DNA of 58,346 bases. Source: Vitrella brassicaformis. Taxonomy: Eukaryota > Sar > Vitrellaceae. Below, piece by piece: positions 57,539 through 58,346 of this stretch. The position numbers and the translations under genes are program-made. The notes under the pieces were generated by a model that saw only the letters and a program-made list of their open reading frames with translations, was not told where the DNA came from and searched no databases. Every line of letters starts with the position of its first letter. Within the stretch, counting starts at the first letter, position 1. Location: the NCBI GenBank assembly GCA_001179505.1, contig CDMY01000326.1:1-58346 (forward strand). Direction: 5' to 3'.

Positions 57539-58346
57539 TGTAGGACTGTCTAGCGCCTTAGAGAAGGAGAGGGACAGTGTGTTCGCGGCGATGGGCTCCG
57601 GCATGGACGACACACAGCCGATGCACGGCCGCCTGCTGCAGACCATCTACAAGAAGCTCACGCGGAACAAGGTGGACGCGCCGCGCCTCGGCCGCCACTG
57701 GGAGGTGGTGGGGTTCCAGGGTGCCGACCCTGCCACCGACCTCCGCAGTGTGGGCGTGTTCGGGCTGGTGCAGCTGCTGGCCTTCATGCAGTGCTTCCCT
57801 GACCTCGCACTCAAGATATACACGTGAGCACATGGAGCGTGTGTTCGTGTGTCCTTGGATGGTGGGTGTGTTTGGGGGTGGTGCGTAGGCTGTCTCGTGA
57901 CGAGTATCAGGCCTTCCCTTTTGCAGCGGCGTCGCTCAACTTCACAAAGGTCGCCGCGGACGCCTTCTGCAGCGGATGGTGCGCGGGAATGAGACACACA
58001 CACCCCATGTGTGTTGACGTCCATTTGTGTGTGAGTCGATAGGCTGTCGGGCATATGCAGCAGGGAGAGGTGTGTGGTGTCGGTGCTGCACCGCGCCCAC
58101 GCGGCCGTGTTCTTCGCCTTCTATGAGGCGTGGCGGAGGGAGAAGCTGAATATATTGGAGTTTGGCAGAGTCAAGAAGGTGTGTATATGCCTGTAAGGGG
58201 GAGACACACATCATGATGCGCGGCTCTCTCTGTGGGGTGTGTGTGTGTGTGTGTGTGTAGGAGATCAGCGATGAGCTGGCAAGGCGGCCGCAGAGACTCC
58301 TAAACGCTCTCAAGGTGGGCAGCCACCAGCCCCCCCCCCCCCCCCC
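53711..58346 (+). CDS. ELMO-domain protein with very long disordered N-terminal region, 3' end cut by window
   Basis: The start at 53711 (MMIESSLGDV) was chosen over 53624. Exon 1 ends AFG at a gtacaa donor near 53975, and the next exon starts GTKRRHRLRQ. One long exon, from about 54265 to 56671, encodes a low-complexity region rich in Glu, Asp, Ala and Gln, including a Q9 run near 55755. Then follow the exon with SYDDLDHTAMAAVWGEVQQ, one with SYEEAAAFFFERSG, and the ELMO core: LGRHWEVVGFQGADPATDLRSVGVFGLVQLLAFMQCFPDLALKIY, then AFPFAAASLNFTKVAADAF, then LHRAHAAVFFAFYEAWRREK. The WxxxGFQGxDPxTDLRxxG pattern is diagnostic. ELMOD-type proteins are GAPs for Arf/Arl GTPases, ELMO1-type ones partner DOCK proteins. 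The GAP Arg may be in DLRSVG, as in ELMOD. The sequence stops in a C run at the edge. Confidence 0.85.
55755..55781 (+). repeat. CAG repeat coding a Gln run in the ELMO-domain protein
   Basis: About nine CAG/CAA codons in a row after LLE. Confidence 0.9.
57506..57542 (+). repeat. (CT)n(GT)n tract directly before a splice acceptor
   Basis: CT units pass into GT units, which end in gtgtag, the acceptor before the exon starting LSSALEKERDS. It is the cleanest example of the intron layout seen window-wide. Confidence 0.9.

Overview
This window is nuclear DNA of a GC-rich, intron-dense eukaryote. Genes are split by short GT-AG introns, mostly about 50-150 bases, many holding (CT)n and (GT)n tracts. 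There are no bacterial operons. The content fits a photosynthetic alveolate with motile stages: HYDIN (ciliary central apparatus), an ELMO-domain protein, and two proteins with plastid-style leaders (a RimP-like factor and a GNAT acetyltransferase). A chromerid alga close to Vitrella brassicaformis is my best guess. This rests on gene content and intron style, not on a database match.

Layout, left to right. 2-2820 (+): dead, 5'-cut non-LTR retrotransposon with reverse transcriptase and restriction-like endonuclease. 3199-6718 (+): RimP-like organellar ribosome-maturation protein. 7432-9472 (-): BTB-TLDc protein with an apparent frameshift. 9710-14113 (+): coiled-coil, proline-rich protein with an assembly gap. 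14505-15269 (+): single-exon membrane protein. 15951-17034 (-): phosphoserine phosphatase. 17158-19644 (+): secreted metallophosphoesterase with odd in-frame stops and a perfect 19-bp hairpin just downstream. 20188-22563 (-): secreted CAP-domain protein with a large novel tail. 22982-25328 (+): probable plastid GNAT acetyltransferase. 25691-26647 (+): unknown small protein. 27272-30203 (-): class II fumarase. 30390-31311 (+): PLAC8-like membrane protein. 31658-53604 (-): HYDIN. 53711 to the right edge (+): ELMO-domain protein, cut by the window end.

The genes are not a pathway. From about 7.4 kb rightward they alternate almost perfectly in strand, giving five divergent pairs on short shared intergenic regions (about 106-420 bases) and five convergent pairs. 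Two housekeeping enzymes (phosphoserine phosphatase, fumarase) and two gene groups of common theme (plastid: RimP-like and GNAT; cilium: HYDIN and possibly ELMO) can be named. Three assembly gaps of exactly 300 N lie at 11539, 23571 and 39649; two of them, and the right window edge, abut long C runs.

No tRNA, rRNA or CRISPR array was recognised. Splice sites were read by eye, so exon borders are proposals.
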